In this document: in pieces, positions 5,097-6,891 of the stretch
How the letters are laid out: the number at the start of each line of letters is the position of its first letter
Position numbering within the stretch: the stretch's first letter is position 1
Assembly: GCA_937880585.1 (NCBI GenBank)
Contig: CALFMR010000054.1
Location: 1-6,891 of the forward strand
Length of the DNA: 6,891 bases
DNA from: an uncultured Acidobacteriota bacterium
GTDB taxonomy: Bacteria; Acidobacteriota; Vicinamibacteria; Vicinamibacterales; SCN-69-37
Direction of reading: 5' to 3'
Position numbers and translations under genes: made by a program
Notes under the pieces: generated by a model
Seen by the model: only the letters and a program-made list of their open reading frames with translations
Databases searched by the model: none
Told to the model about the DNA's origin: nothing

Positions 5097-6716
5097 ATGA
5101 GCAGTAACGTCGACGTCGCGAACCACAGCTACCTCGGTGCGCCCTATGGGCTCAAATCGTGGCTCTTCACGAAGGACCACAAGCGCATCGCGATCCTCTA
5201 TCTGATCTCGATCACGATCTTCTTCATCATCGGCGCGGCGTTCGCGGCCGGGATCCGGGCCGAGCTCCTGACGCCCGAGGGCGATCTGTGGTCGTCGGAC
5301 ACCTACAACAAGCTGTTCACCATGCACGGCGTCATCATGGTGTTCTTCTTCCTGGTGCCGTCGATCCCCGCGACGCTCGGCAACTTCCTGATGCCGATCA
5401 TGATCGGCGCCAAGGATCTGGCGTTTCCGCGCATCAACCTGCTGAGCTGGTACATCTACATCGCCGGCGCGATCATGACGCTGGCCGTCCTGTTCTCGGG
5501 CGGGCTGGACACGGGCTGGACGTTCTACACGCCCTATAGCTCGATCTCGTCGCACACGGCCGTCAGTCTGGCGGCGATGGGCGTGTTCATCGCCGGGTTC
5601 TCCTCCATCCTGACCGGACTGAACTTCATCGTCACCGTCCATCGGATGCGCGCGCCGGGCATGACCTGGTTCCGCCTGCCGCTCTTCGTCTGGTCGCAGT
5701 ACGCGACGAGCCTCGTGATGGTGCTCGGCACGCCGGTCGTGGCCATCACGCTCCTGCTGGTCTTCGCCGAGCGCACGCTGCACCTCGGCATCTTCGACCC
5801 GGCCGTCGGCGGCGACCCGGTGCTCTTCCAGCACCTCTTCTGGTTCTACTCGCACCCGGCGGTCTACATCATGGTGCTGCCCGGCATGGGCGTCATCAGC
5901 GAGCTCGTCGCCGCCATCTCGCGCAAGGCGGTGTTCGGCTACGCCTTCGTCGCGTTCTCGAGCCTGGCCATCGCGATCCTCGGCTTCCTCGTCTGGGGCC
6001 ACCACCTCTTCGTCAGCAGCCAGTCGATCTACGCCGGCATGGTCTTCTCGGTGTTGTCGATGCTCGTGGCCATCCCCTCGGCCGTCAAGGTCTTCAACTG
6101 GACGGCGACGATGTACAAGGGCGCGGTCTCGTGGGACTCGACGACCTACTGGGTGGTCGGCTTCATGGGCCTCTTCACGATCGGCGGCCTGACGGGCCTG
6201 TTCCTCGCCACGATGGGCATGGACATCCACCTGACGGACACCTACTTCGTCATCGCCCACTTCCACTACATCATGGTGGGCGGCACGCTCATGGCGTACC
6301 TCGGCGGCCTCCACTTCTGGTGGCCGAAGATGACGGGCCGGATGTTCAACGACAACCTGGCGAAGGCGTCGGCCGTCCTCGTCTTCATCGGATTCAACCT
6401 GACGTTCTTCCCGCAGTTCGTGCTGGGCTACCTGGGCATGCCGCGGCGCTACCACGCCTATCCGCCGGAGTTCCAGGTGTTGAACGTGCTCTCGACCGCG
6501 GGCGCGACGGTGCTCGGCATCGGCTACGCGCTGCCGGCGTTCTATCTCCTCTACTCGCTCTTCAAGGGCGCCAAGGCGCCGGCCAATCCGTGGGGCGCGA
6601 CCGGGCTCGAATGGGAGATCCCGTCGCCGCCGCCGACGCTCAACTTCGAGCAGGATCCGGTCGTCACCGAGCCCGCCTACAACTATCACCCGACCCGGGA
6701 GGTTCACGTTGGCTAA
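5097..6716 (+). CDS. coxA: Cytochrome c oxidase subunit I, A2-type haem-copper oxidase
   Basis: This 539-residue, roughly twelve-helix protein is the catalytic subunit that reduces oxygen to water and pumps protons. Low-spin haem ligands are His77 (TMHGVIM) and His390; the high-spin haem ligand is His388 (VIAHFHYIM, 385-393). CuB ligands are His253, His302 and His303 (GHHLF), and Tyr257 in HPAVY is the expected cross-linked tyrosine. The D-channel entrance Asp107 (GAKDLAFPR) and Asn96 are present, and so is the K-channel Lys331 (PSAVKVFNW). The glutamate of the A1 motif HPEVY is replaced by Ala, and the preceding residues are Tyr251-Ser252, giving YSHPAVY, the mark of A2-type oxidases such as that of Rhodothermus marinus. 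The C-terminus shows the usual LEWEIPSPPP (504-513) and no fused subunit III. The gene is intact. It overlaps the coxC start by 8 bases. Confidence 0.98.
   Translation: MSSNVDVANHSYLGAPYGLKSWLFTKDHKRIAILYLISITIFFIIGAAFAAGIRAELLTPEGDLWSSDTYNKLFTMHGVIMVFFFLVPSIPATLGNFLMPIMIGAKDLAFPRINLLSWYIYIAGAIMTLAVLFSGGLDTGWTFYTPYSSISSHTAVSLAAMGVFIAGFSSILTGLNFIVTVHRMRAPGMTWFRLPLFVWSQYATSLVMVLGTPVVAITLLLVFAERTLHLGIFDPAVGGDPVLFQHLFWFYSHPAVYIMVLPGMGVISELVAAISRKAVFGYAFVAFSSLAIAILGFLVWGHHLFVSSQSIYAGMVFSVLSMLVAIPSAVKVFNWTATMYKGAVSWDSTTYWVVGFMGLFTIGGLTGLFLATMGMDIHLTDTYFVIAHFHYIMVGGTLMAYLGGLHFWWPKMTGRMFNDNLAKASAVLVFIGFNLTFFPQFVLGYLGMPRRYHAYPPEFQVLNVLSTAGATVLGIGYALPAFYLLYSLFKGAKAPANPWGATGLEWEIPSPPPTLNFEQDPVVTEPAYNYHPTREVHVG
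6697..6702 (+). promoter_or_regulatory. Ribosome binding site of coxC
   Basis: GGGAGG lies 6 bases upstream of the TTG at 6709, within the last codons of coxA. This strong Shine-Dalgarno at ideal spacing is what decides the TTG start; no in-frame ATG occurs until codon 34, well into the conserved region. Confidence 0.8.
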
Positions 6717-6891
6717 CGCGCACGAGCCCGCGCTGGCCGCAGGCCACGGCGGCGGCGTCCATGGAACGGACGCCCACAATCCGCACCTGCAGCACCACTT
6801 CTACAGCATGGAGCAGCAGTTCGAGGCGGCCACGCTCGGCATGTGGGTGTTCCTCGTCACCGAGATCATGTTCTTCGGCGGCATGTTCACG
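6709..6891 (+). CDS. coxC: Cytochrome c oxidase subunit III, N-terminal part
   Basis: The frame from TTG 6709 is open to the window edge (61 codons) and continues beyond it. After a hydrophilic N-terminus, HHFYSMEQQFEAATLGMW (residues 29-46) leads into the first conserved helix of subunit III, VFLVTEIMFFGGMFT (47-61), with Glu52 matching the conserved glutamate of this family. The first 30 residues contain seven histidines (5, 13, 18, 23, 26, 29, 30) and several glycines. The start is non-ATG: TTG preceded by a strong GGGAGG, overlapping the coxA stop by 8 bases, which suggests translational coupling. The next in-frame ATG is codon 34 and would cut into the conserved region. Subunit III stabilises subunit I and supports proton uptake and lipid or oxygen access in the family. 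The identity is clear from context and motif despite the truncation. Confidence 0.92.
   Translation, partial: MANAHEPALAAGHGGGVHGTDAHNPHLQHHFYSMEQQFEAATLGMWVFLVTEIMFFGGMFT

Noticed and set aside
3506..5107. 533-codon plus-strand frame overlapping SCO and coxB
   Set aside because: It is an alternate-frame reading of two genes with full copper and haem motifs; its product is Arg-rich, with no domain.
5073..6779. 568-codon open frame on the minus strand
   Set aside because: It is the antisense shadow of coxA, with low-complexity Arg/Asp/Glu/His content and no recognisable fold; it also runs past the end of coxA into coxC.

Overview
This window is one continuous block of co-directional plus-strand genes for aerobic respiration: the 3' half of an alternative complex III (ACIII) cluster followed by a caa3-type cytochrome c oxidase cluster. 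The genes, in order, are actC (3' end only), actD, actE, actF, a small single-pass membrane protein, a SCO-family copper chaperone, coxB (subunit II with a fused cytochrome c domain), coxA (subunit I) and coxC (5' end only). The DNA is GC-rich with strongly GC-biased third codon positions, and no mobile element, CRISPR array or RNA gene is visible. The gene order (act genes, small protein, SCO, coxB, coxA, coxC) together with the GC content fits Acidobacteriota, perhaps the Vicinamibacteria. Other high-GC phyla that carry ACIII-caa3 clusters, such as Myxococcota and Gemmatimonadota, cannot be excluded from the sequence alone.

Layout. Positions 1-3111 hold the ACIII part. Its genes overlap (TGATG, nested overlap, ATGA, 14-base overlap), as expected for translational coupling. 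Positions 3112-3215 are the only sizeable gap; it contains two alternative hairpins and a third stem just upstream of the SCO ribosome binding site, but no T-tract terminator. Positions 3216-6891 hold the copper chaperone and the oxidase. SCO and coxB abut (TAG then ATG), there is a 33-base gap before coxA, and coxC starts at a TTG inside the end of coxA.

How the parts work together. By family knowledge, ACIII oxidises membrane quinol (ActC and ActF are the NrfD-like membrane subunits) and passes electrons through haem groups to the monohaem lipoprotein ActE. The cytochrome c domain fused to CoxB can take these electrons and hand them to CuA, then to haem a and the haem a3-CuB site of CoxA, where oxygen is reduced. 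SCO is expected to deliver copper to CuA. Close linkage of the two complexes, both ending in tethered cytochrome c domains, suggests a direct quinol-to-oxygen supercomplex.

The main points beyond routine annotation are as follows. CoxA is an A2-type oxidase: the D-channel glutamate is absent and a Tyr-Ser pair stands in its place, while the D-channel Asp and K-channel Lys are kept. The small protein between actF and SCO has a conserved-looking periplasmic motif and no assigned function. The SCO protein is anchored at its C-terminus and carries an extra Cys/His-containing motif next to the membrane. Two genes (actE and coxC) have non-ATG starts that simple gene finding would misplace or miss.
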